The notes: generated from the sequence alone by a model not told the origin. A stretch of DNA of 64,000 nucleotides from Tritrichomonas musculus (GCA_039105265.1 JAPFFF010000010.1:3658001-3722000), one strand, 5' to 3'; counted from the stretch's first letter, positions 10,353 through 20,941 are shown. Numbers and translations: made by a program.

Positions 10353-10508
10353 AATGGGATTATCCGATTAGAATGAAAACTCCAAAACTTATAGAAGGAT
10401 TTAATTGCTGAGTAGGCAATTTTATCACACATATGAATATGTTTAAACTCTCTTAATTTGGAAACCAACTAACGAGCAGATCTATGGTTCACCCTCCTCT
10501 TGAATAAA

Positions 10509-11615
10509 TAAATAACAATTAAATTATTTTATACTTGTAAAATTGAATGATTTTACAATTATCGATTTTTTTTAAAAATCATGAATCAGGTTGCAGGGTT
10601 CTTCTGCAGGGAGCTTCGTTTAATTTGATTCTTGAGTGCCTAGATTGTGAAACTCTTCTACAGGGAGCTTCACAACCTAGGCTTCGAGATGATCTTTTAA
10701 TTTCAAAACATTCTACGATTTTTATGGCAATTTTGGATTCAAAAGCCATAATATGCTTGTTCTAGAATTAATTATCGCAAAACTACAACTTTATAATGCC
10801 TCATTTCTGGAATTCTATTAAATAATTGCATATATCTTTTTTCCTAACTTAAATGATACTAGTCATTAGCTATTCAAAGATTAATTAAAAATTTGTACAA
10901 ATACTATATTTCTATTAAATGAAAATCAAAAGATTATTTGATTAGCCATGAATATGATTTAATTATATTATATTATGTTATTCTTTGATCAATTATAGAA
11001 GATATCTTCATCATATCAAATTATTTGCATATCATATTAATATGATTATTAGAGGAGACAAAATTTTTAAATTGCCTGAATTTTTCTTTCATTTGTAAAT
11101 ATTATGTTCTTTAGACTTATAGTAGTTGATAGCTATAATCAATTAAGGAATTGCCTAGTAGATATTGAGGAAATCATCAATTAAAATTGAATGTGTTTTC
11201 AAAATGCAGGCAACTTCATTCATATTTAAGCATTTTTTTATTAAATATACCTTATTTTAATAGATGTTTTCTATTTAAGTTTTCGAGAAAATTTATTTTA
11301 ATAACCAATTATTAATTGATCTTTTTTTATGTTTTTTATATTTTTTGTTTAGGAGTGGAGTATATCATATGACCTATATGAATCAAAAATATCAATTGTA
11401 ATAAACAGATTTCCAGGATAAAATCAAGAAAAAAATTGATAGAATAAGAAAAAATTGAAAAAGATTTTAAAATTCCAAATACGTTAAAATACGTTTATTT
11501 CATTTTGTCTCTATTTCATAAAGTTTAATAACTTAATCATTATTTTTTCATATAAATACTAAATAACAGCATGATTTAAAATAAAAAAGTATAATATTTT
11601 GATAAAAAAAATTTG
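10509..11615. other. Spacer with a structured repeat, otherwise empty
   Basis: Mostly plain AT-rich DNA without genes. The exception is 10590-10690, which is richer in GC: a 17-bp repeat of the form CTTCTRCAGGGAGCTTC occurs at 10601-10617 and 10655-10671, and the second copy forms the loop of a long hairpin (arms about 10631-10651 and 10669-10688). No function is known to me. Confidence 0.6.
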
Positions 11616-14600
11616 ACCTTCAGACCATGATCGATGAGGAACCATAGGTAATAGCACCCAAATGTCTTGAACTCACCCATGGTATCGAGAGTCATGGTAA
11701 GCTTTGTGTCGGATTCGTCAACAGCATGGATCTTGTTGTCTCGACGTAGTTGTACATGAACGAACCGATGATGGATTCATCGTTTTTGATCTCGAAGTTA
11801 CGGAACACTGGAGGGAAGTTGATGAAGTCATTGATCTTCTCTTTAGGGCACTCAATCTTGACAGTAGCATGGAAGATGAACTTGGGATCGGTATCGAATC
11901 TGTGTTTGGAATAGATGATGTTCAAGTACTTGTGACGAATCTCTTTGGATGTACAATCAAAGGAGTTGATCATTGACCCAGGCATGTACATGATACCTCC
12001 ATGATATCGCTTGAACGGATAATGATTAGAGCTGAACGATGACGGATACAAGCTATTGAAGTCAATCCAGATGACGTGAGAGAAAAAGTTGGGTATGTCT
12101 CTTGAGATCACTTGATTAAATAATTCATCGTAATGGAATCTATTGATGTGAGTCTCGCCATGGATGTTGACTCTGTGCATCACGTTTGACAACCAACCAG
12201 TGATACCAACTCGCAAGCGATGGTATTCAGCTTCATTCGTTATCGTGGTTGAAAAGTGATTGAGCTTACAGAACTTCTTGAGCTAAATTCGTAACCGAGT
12301 TACCTTATCATCAGGCTTGGATCTCATCTTGTTGCAGACCTCACAAGCGAGCTTACAGTTGGTGAGTTCGTGACCGATGCCGTTATCGAGAGTTGGCTTG
12401 TTGGAGTAGGTGAAGTGTTCACCACAGAGATGACATCTACCGAGTGCTAGATCGTTGTACATCTTCATGAACGAATCGAAATCATCAACGGTCACACACT
12501 TGTCGAGATCTCTGGCGTCACCATGTTTAGAGTTGAACCGTTCGTCTTGTTTGTAATACTGATCGCACTTGTATTCCCATCACTCACGAGTTGGTTTGAA
12601 TGTGTTCACTTCGTTGACAATAACGTAATCAGTGTTTTGATCGAAATCGTGATACATCATCGCGAACTTGATCTCAGATGAGTTTCTCGATAACGAGAGG
12701 TTCGACAAGAGATCAATTCCGTCACGAGCTGTCGACTCAATCAGGTTGTCAATTGGTTTGATCATTATCTCGACATCGTTATCGTTGTAGCTCAGCAGAT
12801 ATTCCAATCTGTTTTTGAATCTTTTGGAGTCTTCGATGTATTCGTTGTAATCTGATTCGCTCAACGGGTTTTTCTGATTGAGGTAGCCATAGAAGTCATC
12901 GTGACTGAAGGGCTCTGATTTCGAGAGCACTGCATCATAGTTCTAGCTGTTGAAGGAGTTGCTCTCACCACCAAAGTAGATACCAAACTGCTTCAAGGAA
13001 CCACCACTAACGAATGCTTGAGCATCGATGAATCGGAGACCTTATATCCCTTTCTTGATGGCGACCTGTTTCATTGCTGATGTGGTACCGATCAACGATG
13101 TGTTGTCAACGGACCATTCCACGTTGTCGAACCTGTAGTTGAGGTACTCTTTGAAGAGATTGGAGTCGAACCTAGCTGAGTTGAATCCCAAAACAGTGAT
13201 GTTGTAGAGGTTTTGATCCATCTTCAAGAGTGTCTCTTCGGATTCTATACCAGTCATCTCTTTAACGGCTTGTTCGAACATGATCTTGATCCATTTAGGA
13301 ATGAACTGCTTCTATCTAAAGTCGAAGTGTTTCGTTAACAGACCCCTCGATGACTTGACACAACAGCTGACTGATAGAGGAATCAACCTACTGTTAATCG
13401 TTGTGCTCTTCTCTAACGGATCGGTAACTACATGTTCCATCGTCTCGAAATCATAGGTCATGTAATACTTCTGTGGCTTCCATTCAAGTCTATGAGCTAA
13501 GTAATACTTGTAAACGGGATGGTTGAGGATGTGTGGACAGTACGGTTCACTTATCTTCTCAGGAACATAACTCTTCTTGAACTTACTGTCACAGTGTGCT
13601 ATGTGTTTGTCCATTCGTTTCGGGTTATTACCGTGAACCAGATACGATCTACATTTAGGGCAAATCCAAATGTTTGTCAACCTCTCGACATCCGTGATGT
13701 ACATGATGTGACACACCATACCTTCTGTGAACATCAATGCGGAGTATGCTGACTCAAACGATTCATCAAATCATTGCTCTTTGATGTCATACAGCCGCTT
13801 ATCTTTGTCGTAGTCGTAGATGTTGACGTTGATGTGATTCATCTTGGCAGACTCTTTCATCTCTTCCATCGTCATTCCCTTGAACGAATTGATTATTGAT
13901 TGAGCAGCTTTGGTTGATCTCGTTGAGTATGTGACTCCATGGTCTTGACATAGGAACTTTCGTGCTGCTTGGGTTCGATGAACGATCGATTACTTCTTTG
14001 AATTCGCTAGCTTGGTATACAAACAGATACTCAGGAAACGGTACCAACATAGACCATAGTCATCGTTGTCCGTGATGATCAAATGTGACTTGATTAACTC
14101 TTCAGGGAGCTTCACTTTACCAGTGACCTTAACCAACCTCGATACCGTGAATGCGATGGATGCTATGTAAATAAGCTTCACATTCGATTGAGCAGTCGTG
14201 TAGTTGTGAAGGTTCGTCTCGATATAGTACTTGAAACTATCGAGCTCATCGTTCAGTTGAATGATTATAGGGATCGTGTTTGTGTTCTTGTAGTTGGTGA
14301 CCCTGATCTCACGTGGTTCATAGCTATACTCAGTTGTACCATCTCTTTCCGTTGGCACCTTGAATATTCGCTCTTGTACAACACGCTCTCGAGGAAGACG
14401 AAGATGTCATCCAGCTTATGGATCTTGTTTAGGTAATACTCAACAATAGGTCTATTAGCTTGGTTCGTCTCAACGACTTTGCTGTCTTCCGGATACTTCT
14501 GTCGAAGTCGTTCCAAAGCCATTAACGCTTTCTCTTCATCGCGAGCTCGTTAACCATCAAGTTCTCTTCGCTCCCACTCTTAAAATCATGCTCGAACTGC

Positions 14601-15790
14601 TTGAAGTAATCGATCAACTCTTCGTTGTTCTTCTCGAACAGTATCTCTGCATATAGCTTCAACGGAACCATCTCTTTAGGTGGAAGTGGGCGAAGGAGAA
14701 ACGGTTCACTCATCAGCTTCTCCAACATGAATTTGTATGCTGCTTTGGATGTCTTGATTTGGGTTCTCTCTTTGTTGAGTCGTTAACGAAAGCGATTCTT
14801 CAAGGCTTCATGCTTGTTGAATTCAAAGGGTTGCTCAAAGGATCTGGTCGTAGATACAATTGTTTGAAGAACTCGTCGTCGGCTTTCTTCTGTTCAAATC
14901 GTTTGTGCTCGACTTCAAGTCGTTTATTGAAGTGCTTCTTCAGGGACTCGTGTTTGAGGACTTCAAAGGCGTTACTCAAAGGATCTGGTGGTAGATGAAA
15001 ACGTAATTGATTGAGGAAACCGACATCGGTATCGATATACCTGGTTAGAGGTCTGAGATGCATGGGTGGTTGCGGTACAACTAAATGCTTCCCTTTGCGA
15101 AGTTGTAGAAGGACATGAATTTGTTGTCATCATAGTCGTTACCAAGTTCAAGGGCTCTATCGACAATGAACTCAACTAAAGCATCAAAGAATCGGTTCTC
15201 GTTTTGGTTGAATATCTTCTTGGTGACCCGAGTAGTGATTCCTAGTTCATGCTTGACTGTGTTGTATGCTACACGGATGTCATCGGTAGTGAGATCTAGC
15301 ATACGTGCTAATCGTCTCAAGTAATCGTAACTGACGACTCTATAGTCATCAATTTCGACGGATGGATCAAAGGTTCTCTTCATTTGGGTTCCGATTAAAA
15401 AGTTGGTTCAGTAACAATCCATTTGATAACTATTCGTCAATGACACCCTGTTTACTGATGTTAGAGGACGTATTTCAGCGGTGAAATATCGATGCATACC
15501 CACACGTCAGATACCCCGTAAACGATGTTTTAAGGGCCATTTTCGACCATTTTTTCGTGAGTTTCGAAAACGCATTGTCGTGACTGATTTTCAGGTACGT
15601 GTAGGCCTCGTTGACATGCCCATAACTGCCCATTTAAGGCCCATTTGAGCCATTTTTCGTGAGTTTCAAAAACGCTTTGGAGTGCCCGTAACTACCCATT
15701 TAAGGGCCATTTCGACCGATTTTCGTATCTAGTATGCCTCTGCTCCATCTACTACTCTCTAAGGGTAAAATCAAAGGGTAAAATATAATC
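11616..15790 (-). mobile_element. Fossil Polinton/Maverick fragment with a broken DNA polymerase B gene
   Basis: This block is clearly richer in G and C than its surroundings. Minus-strand pieces between about 15.4 and 11.7 kb together resemble the protein-primed family B DNA polymerase of Polintons (Mavericks), which are abundant in Trichomonas. Recognisable parts, in order on the minus strand, are the long N-terminal region, the 3'-5' exonuclease domain with its acidic motif, a zinc-finger-like Cys segment and polymerase motif A (core SLYPS). The gene is broken, with roughly ten breaks, and no integrase, packaging ATPase, capsid or protease part was recognised nearby, so this is an old partial copy. 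No terminal inverted repeats were identified; the limits are set by base composition. Confidence 0.8.
15529..15726. repeat. Imperfect repeats at the edge of the Polinton fragment
   Basis: A segment built on AAGGGCCATTT followed by TCGTGAGTTTCRAAAACGC recurs about three times (starting near 15529, 15633 and 15698, the last incomplete), interleaved with copies of CCCATAACTGCCCATTTAAG-like sequence. It lies upstream of the fossil polymerase and probably belongs to the non-coding part of the same element. Confidence 0.6.
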
Positions 15791-16107
15791 CCATGTAGTC
15801 CATTGGAAATCTCCCCTACCATTTTTATTCGCCTATTTTTGGCTTTCAATGATGATTACCAAATTACCAAATATTATTAAATAATACGTTTTTATTTAAT
15901 TTCAATTGCTAAATAACCAAACATGTTCAAAAAGTGGCACGACCAGTTATATTTGGCCGACGATAGAAGGTGAAAATTGACCTATAACCGTCCGGCCAAT
16001 TCCGATTTTTTTTTTTTTTAAGGAAAAACTAATTGGCCAATTTGATAAGCATTTTTTTTGGAAATTTGAGAGTAGCTGCAACGAAATTTTTTGGACAAGG
16101 CCTCTCA
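15791..16107. other. Spacer between mobile elements
   Basis: No gene seen. A short GC-richer patch at 15930-15990, with two GGCCGAC/CCGGCCAA-type segments, may be a further scrap of the Polinton region; the rest is AT-rich. Confidence 0.4.
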
Positions 16108-16115
16108 AAAAGAGG

Positions 16116-16717
16116 TAATCTTTACTTTTTTTACATCACATTTTTATTAACGTAACATTTTAACGTAACTTTTTATAAAATCAAAAATTTTGATGTAAAT
16201 CAGTTATTTATGTTTAAAACAATATTTTTATTCATAATCTAAAGATAAAAACTATTTTTCATTAACTCTTGCTAATTTTGATCAAAAAACTATGCTATTG
16301 CAGATGATTATATCTGATAGATATAATTAGAAGCAAAATATCATAGAAAAAAAGGTTTTGTACATCGGTACTATTATAAAATAATTCAAATACATCGAAT
16401 AAATAAATCAAAACGATTTGGCCAATCATAATAAGTCGAAATAAAATCAGAATTTTATAATAAATATAAAGTGCCATTTTACACCATCAAAAGAATGATC
16501 AAAGAAATATCAAAGTTTTAATAATTTATTAGCAATAATAAATGAAAAAAAATTATTTCTGCTTTATATTCATGCTTTATTTATTTTAATTGATTAAATT
16601 TTTGAAGATAAAAATATTTTTCAAAGAAAAAAATTAACGGAAAATTACATATGTATTTACATATGTAATTTCTATCGTCCTGTGTAATTACATTGTATAT
16701 ACAAAAAGTAAAGATTA
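16116..16717. mobile_element. 602-bp non-autonomous element with 8-bp target duplication
   Basis: Perfect 15-bp inverted ends TAATCTTTACTTTTT (from 16116) and its complement (16703-16717) are bounded by the identical octamer AAAAGAGG at 16108-16115 and 16718-16725. The interior is AT-rich without coding capacity, with a small palindrome around 16645-16670. An 8-bp duplication suggests hAT or Mutator-like mobilisation. The ends differ from those of the 8641-10500 element, so it belongs to a different family. Confidence 0.75.
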
Positions 16718-17131
16718 AAAAGAGGACTGTCAAATTGATTTTTCTCATTTATGAAAAGGTTTTATGATTTTATAATAATATAATATAAAACTTTATTTTG
16801 AGCGTTTGCACTTTTTAAATAAAAGATTAAAATTATTGGATTAATCGTATAAATTCACGATGCCAAAAATGTGCATGCGATCATCCATTATTTGATATAA
16901 ATATAATATTAATTACAAATAAACAAATTTCAAATATATGAAAATAATTCCTAGGCAGCGTTAAGAATAATTTTAATTTTATTCATGAAAAAATGTGAAA
17001 AATTTTGTAACAAAACAAAACATAGAATTTTTTCTTTTTAATTTAGCTTTTTGAATTGGATTTAATTATTTAATGAAAGATTTCCAGCCTAGTGAATACT
17101 GTGATGGTCACTTCACCTTAACAGTGTTATA

Positions 17132-17367
17132 CAGTACAGTAACAAAACTAAAAACGTATTTTTAATGGAAAATTCCACTTTTCTGAGAATATTACCAAAT
17201 ATTCATTAAATTTTTTTCTAAATTTTTTTGAGAATAAAAAAAAAGGGGAAATCTATCTTTTTGAAAGTTTCTTTTCAATTTTTATTTTTTGTTTCATCTT
17301 TTTTTTTTTTATCAAAAAGTCCGATTTTCCATTTTTTGAATCATTTTCCATTTTTGTTACTGTACTG
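17132..17367. mobile_element. 236-bp MITE of Tc1/mariner type
   Basis: Perfect 16-bp inverted ends CAGTACAGTAACAAAA (17132-17147) and its complement (17352-17367) are each flanked by TA (17130-17131 and 17368-17369), the hallmark target of Tc1/mariner elements. The ends share the CAGT start common in that superfamily. There is no coding capacity. It sits about 330 bp upstream of the zinc-ribbon gene. Confidence 0.8.
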
Positions 17368-17682
17368 TATATATTCCACCCCATATTAAGGGCGTATGTC
17401 CAATTCAATGCTCAGAATTCAATGAGATTTCTCAAATATTTTGAATCTTTTTAGGAGTAAAAAAAGTTGAAAAATCAATTATATTTTTGAGGAAATAAAA
17501 TGCTTATTATTCATAGATTGATGATATATTAAAAAAAATATTTTTATACATTTTTTTTCATTTTTAATTCAAAATATAATGGGCTTAAATAAAATTGACA
17601 GAGTTATTTGTGGAAAATTACCAAAAATTTTCTAAGAATTTGACAAACAATGCGACCATTTAAACACTTAAAATTTATTATA

Positions 17683-17689
17683 TCACATT
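17683..17689 (+). promoter_or_regulatory. Initiator (Inr) of the zinc-ribbon gene
   Basis: TCACATT matches the trichomonad Initiator TCA+1YWW. The predicted start A is 17685, 9 nt before the ATG at 17694, the short leader typical of trichomonad mRNAs. Confidence 0.6.
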
Positions 17690-17693
17690 TTAA

Positions 17694-18350
17694 ATGACAA
17701 ATTACGGAAGAGTTAAAAGGAAATGTCACAAATGCAAGAAAAACTGCTCTGTTGTTTGCCTTGTTTCCACCAATGCATTTGGATCATCAGATCTTGATTG
17801 CCGACCTCCCCCAATGAGAAGAAATACAATGGACGCATGGATAGAGCGATGTGAACATTGTGGATATTGTGCTCCTAATATTGAAAATGAAAATGGCATT
17901 ACTCTTGAATTTATTGAATCAAATGAATATCAACAAATATTACATAATGATAAACTTCCTCAACTTTGCATTTCATTTCTTTGCTGGGCAAGATGTGCAG
18001 AAGAATTACATCAATATGGAGAAGCAACAATAGCTTATGTTAATGCTGCATGGGTTTGTGATGATCATTTTTCTCCAAATTCTGAAGAATCGATTGAACA
18101 AAGGCAAAAAGCAATTGATTCTCTTGAAAAAGCTCATCAAAATGATCAAAAAGCAATATCCGAGCCAAAAAATGATGAACTCCTTTTATTAGATTTATAT
18201 AGAAGAACAGGCCAATTTGATTTTTGTATTCAATCTGCACGTGAAAATTTTGATTTGAATGAAAAAGATATATACGAGAAAATTGCTGCTTTTCAGATCC
18301 AATTAAGCGAGAATAATGATCGTAATGTTCATAAAGTTAGCGAAACTTAA
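17694..18350 (+). CDS. Zinc-ribbon protein with C-terminal helical repeats
   Basis: This 218-residue protein begins with a Cys-rich module: C11, C14, C18 and C22 followed by C36 and the C53-x2-C56-x2-C59 group in CEHCGYC, a layout that would bind one or two zinc ions. The spacing and the CEHCGYCA block recall the DUF2225 family of bacteria, but that is only a resemblance. Residues about 85-205 are alpha-helical pairs (LCISFLCWARCAEELHQYG, LYRRTGQFDFCIQSA) typical of TPR-like folds, ending in a polar tail. The start is supported by the Inr at 17683. The TAA stop lies within TAAATAAAG, consistent with the trichomonad polyadenylation signal UAAA overlapping the stop. Cytosolic; exact role unknown. 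Confidence 0.88.
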   Translation: MTNYGRVKRKCHKCKKNCSVVCLVSTNAFGSSDLDCRPPPMRRNTMDAWIERCEHCGYCAPNIENENGITLEFIESNEYQQILHNDKLPQLCISFLCWARCAEELHQYGEATIAYVNAAWVCDDHFSPNSEESIEQRQKAIDSLEKAHQNDQKAISEPKNDELLLLDLYRRTGQFDFCIQSARENFDLNEKDIYEKIAAFQIQLSENNDRNVHKVSET

Positions 18351-18968
18351 ATAAAGAAATAATTTCTTTTTATATCTTTATTTTATAAAAAATAAACTAT
18401 CTAATATATTTGTATTATTTTGTTGAATGTGTACTGATTCAATATTTATTCATTATCCCTTCAATTGCAACCATCTTGTATAATTTTTATTGATTCTAAA
18501 AGATAGCTTTATTCTTTTGAAAATTTCTGAAATCTATCAATATGCTTTTTTTAAATAAAAAATATAAATTTTTTAAATCTTTTTATTTTTATTTATGATA
18601 GTGTTTTTATATATTTTATGATGAGAAAATTTTTTTTTCAAATTGTAAAATTATCAAGATTTTTTCAATGAAAAAATAAAATTTTGAATATTTAAATAAA
18701 ATATATAAAAATAACATTCTCAGCAATGATTTACAATTAACTATTGAAAGATCATATGATTTATATTTGCTTTTTTTATTCTCATAAAAATTTGAATTAT
18801 CGATCAATTTTGTGAAGTTATATTTTTTATTTGAATAAAATTTTCAATTAACTATTGAAAGATCATCATTTATATCAATTGAAATTTGAATAAATAAAAA
18901 ATTCTATATGTAAAATAAAATATGATTTCATTTCTTTTTAAAAGATAAATCGACAACAATCTCTCTCA
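18351..18968. other. AT-rich spacer with a 22-bp direct repeat
   Basis: No gene seen. A 22-bp sequence containing AACTATTGAAAGATCAT occurs at 18734-18755 and again at 18845-18866, 111 bp apart, in the presumed upstream region of the ubiquitin-like gene. The second copy lies about 100 bp before its ATG. Confidence 0.5.
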
Positions 18969-19727
18969 ATGGAGTCTGCAATTAGCATTAACTTATCTAA
19001 AAATAATTCCCTTCTTGTTCCTGATGATTCATTTGCTTCATCATCTTCCATTCTTGTGAAACTTTCTGACTCTGTTTCAACAATTTTTGATGCAATTGGA
19101 TCTCTAAGCAGACAAGATAAACTTATATTCAACGGCCAAATATTATGCCCTGCCTTATCATTTGCCTTTTATAATATCCATAATAATGACACAATTTCAA
19201 TTGCCTCTCCTCCAATGCCAGCATCAACTTCTTACACGGATCTATCTTCAAATGCTCCTTTAAAAGATTACAGCAGCAATCACCAAGTTATTGTTGCAGC
19301 TCCACGCCCATTACAAATTTCTCGCAAAAGAACATTATTCCATTCAAATTCATCAAATCTTTTCAAAAATATACCTGGAAACAGCAGCGATAATGTTCAA
19401 CGCATCTTAAATGAAAAATGCAATAGAAGAAGATCAAATCAACAATTTCAGAGCGATTCATCTTCAATTGAATCAGCAAGACTTACAGATATATACAAAA
19501 CACGAGTTGAGTCAAACACAAAATCTTTCAGAAAACTTTGCACAAAATACAGTACTTTGCCAGACCCAATTGCATCAGGCAGAGTACCATCTCAAACACC
19601 ACCACCATCTTTAGTTGCTCGCCCTGGAATTGAATATATTAATGAATTAAGACAAGAAACAATATTACCTGGAAAAGCTGAACTTCCATCAACTGATTTC
19701 CTTCCAGAATTTAAATTTTATAGCTAG
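18969..19727 (+). CDS. Protein with N-terminal ubiquitin-like domain
   Basis: A 252-residue protein. Residues about 5-78 read like a ubiquitin-like fold: a beta hairpin, a helix (VSTIFDAIGSL), the core LIFNGQIL, which parallels LIFAGKQL of ubiquitin, and the closing NIHNNDTISI strand. There is no C-terminal Gly-Gly, so it is an integral ubiquitin-like domain rather than a conjugated modifier. The remainder is Ser/Pro/Asn-rich and probably disordered, with a conserved-looking basic patch (about 155-200). The ATG at 18969 directly follows CTCTCTCA, so transcription may start almost at the start codon. A partner in ubiquitin or proteasome pathways is inference. Confidence 0.8.
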   Translation: MESAISINLSKNNSLLVPDDSFASSSSILVKLSDSVSTIFDAIGSLSRQDKLIFNGQILCPALSFAFYNIHNNDTISIASPPMPASTSYTDLSSNAPLKDYSSNHQVIVAAPRPLQISRKRTLFHSNSSNLFKNIPGNSSDNVQRILNEKCNRRRSNQQFQSDSSSIESARLTDIYKTRVESNTKSFRKLCTKYSTLPDPIASGRVPSQTPPPSLVARPGIEYINELRQETILPGKAELPSTDFLPEFKFYS

Positions 19728-19900
19728 ATTATCTTAATGCCAATATTTGTTTGTTAATAGAAAATACTTATTAAAATTTTTTCGTTATTTGTTTTATTTT
19801 TCTGAATTATTTATTTTATTTGAATTATTTTCTGAAAAAAAAAGCAGTTGAAAACCTTAAAGGTGAAAGGCTTAACACATTCATAATCCTATTTAATCCG

Positions 19901-20941
19901 ATGCCTTTTTTATTTATTTACATCATATTTACATCTTTTGCAAAAACAAATACGATTTTTTTTGAAGATATTCCTCAATGCTCTTCGGGCAATGTTGATA
20001 CTAATTGTAAAACAATAAATACAGAATTTACACAATTAAATCCCTTAACATCTCACTTCCAAAATTTTGTATCAAATGCAAACATCAGTTTTCAAGGTTG
20101 CACATTCAAAAATTTTCAATCACAAATTACAAATGTAGCAGGAATCATCTATATTTCGAACGAACACGAGAATCCATATTTCGCTTTCTTCCAAAATTGT
20201 CGATTTGAAAGTAATCATCTTTCATCTCCAATCATAAGTATTTTAAAAGTACAAGCTGATTTTAATAATGACATATTTGCAGATAATATAATCTACCAAG
20301 GAAGTATGATTAGGCTTGTTGGACAAAACAACTTCATGTTTACTTGCCAATTTTCTCATAATACCTTAAATGATCAACTTTTCTCTTTTCAAAGCGAACA
20401 TGCCTCATCTCTTATTTCACTTAGTGATAATGCATTTGTTCACATACAAAATTGTTGTTTTTTAGTTGAATTAAACAATGCAAATAATTTTGCTTTACAT
20501 ACAGACCCTAATTCTAAAATAATGATTTCTCAAAACACAGTTTTCAACTGTCCTATTAACAAAGCATTTTTCTCTCATCATAAAAGTACAAATTCTTTCA
20601 TTTTTGACGAATCAACAGTCTATTCTAGCAATAAATGCAATATCAATATATATAATTCCAACTCTACAGATCCAGAAAATCCACCTGATGACGACAATGA
20701 TAAAGAAAAGAAGATCTCGAAATATCTTTATATTGGAATCGGCGCTGCAGCTGGAGCTATAGTTTTAGGTGTGATTATCTTTTTGTTATTTAGAATTGGA
20801 GGAAAATGTAAGAAGCTTGAATCAAAGAGTGCTGCTGAAGGCTTAGAATTGGAAGAAAAGAGATCATCCTATTTGCTTCAAGAAGGCGATCAAGGTGAAG
20901 AAATTCTTCCTAAAGAGAATGGCGAAGAAAAAAAAGATTAA
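19901..20941 (+). CDS. Small Pmp-like single-pass surface protein
   Basis: The first ATG in this frame is at 19901 and gives 346 residues starting with a strong signal peptide (about residues 1-18, MPFLFIYIIFTSFAKTNT); the open frame extends further upstream but only from a TTG codon. Residues about 45-250 form short strands with alternating hydrophobic residues and recurrent N-x-C-x-F units (QGCTFKNF, QNCRFESN, QNCCFLVE), the pattern of a right-handed beta helix as in the large Pmp-like protein at the other end of the window. A Gly/Ala/Ile transmembrane helix (about residues 275-298, IGIGAAAGAIVLGVIIFLLF) and a 48-residue charged Glu/Lys-rich cytoplasmic tail follow. TCATAATCC, an Inr-like motif, lies 20 nt upstream of the ATG. 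Surface location is inferred. Confidence 0.85.
   Translation: MPFLFIYIIFTSFAKTNTIFFEDIPQCSSGNVDTNCKTINTEFTQLNPLTSHFQNFVSNANISFQGCTFKNFQSQITNVAGIIYISNEHENPYFAFFQNCRFESNHLSSPIISILKVQADFNNDIFADNIIYQGSMIRLVGQNNFMFTCQFSHNTLNDQLFSFQSEHASSLISLSDNAFVHIQNCCFLVELNNANNFALHTDPNSKIMISQNTVFNCPINKAFFSHHKSTNSFIFDESTVYSSNKCNINIYNSNSTDPENPPDDDNDKEKKISKYLYIGIGAAAGAIVLGVIIFLLFRIGGKCKKLESKSAAEGLELEEKRSSYLLQEGDQGEEILPKENGEEKKD

Larger units (their letters stand above)
8641..10500. mobile_element. Non-autonomous DNA transposon with perfect 8-bp target duplication
   Basis: Perfect 15-bp terminal inverted repeats AGAGGAGGGTGAACC (8641-8655) and GGTTCACCCTCCTCT (10486-10500) are flanked by the identical 8-bp direct repeat TGAATAAA (8633-8640 and 10501-10508). 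An 8-bp duplication is typical of hAT and some Mutator-like elements. The 1860-bp interior holds a nested smaller element (8824-9596) and a subterminal 31-bp tandem repeat (10208-10352). No intact transposase is seen; a 62-codon minus-strand frame next to the right end (10280-10468) looks only weakly protein-like. The perfect duplication and termini argue for a fairly recent insertion. Confidence 0.85.

Noticed and set aside
10468-10479. ACTAACGAGCAG, close to the trichomonad intron 3' motif ACTAACACACAG
   Set aside because: No coding frame follows, no 5' splice site GTAYGT is paired with it, and it lies within the right end of a transposon.
17386-17400. TTAAGGGCGTATGTCC as an end of another TTAA-class element
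   Set aside because: No inverted partner CGCCCTTAA was found in the following kilobases, and the match to the other two ends covers only TTAAGGG.
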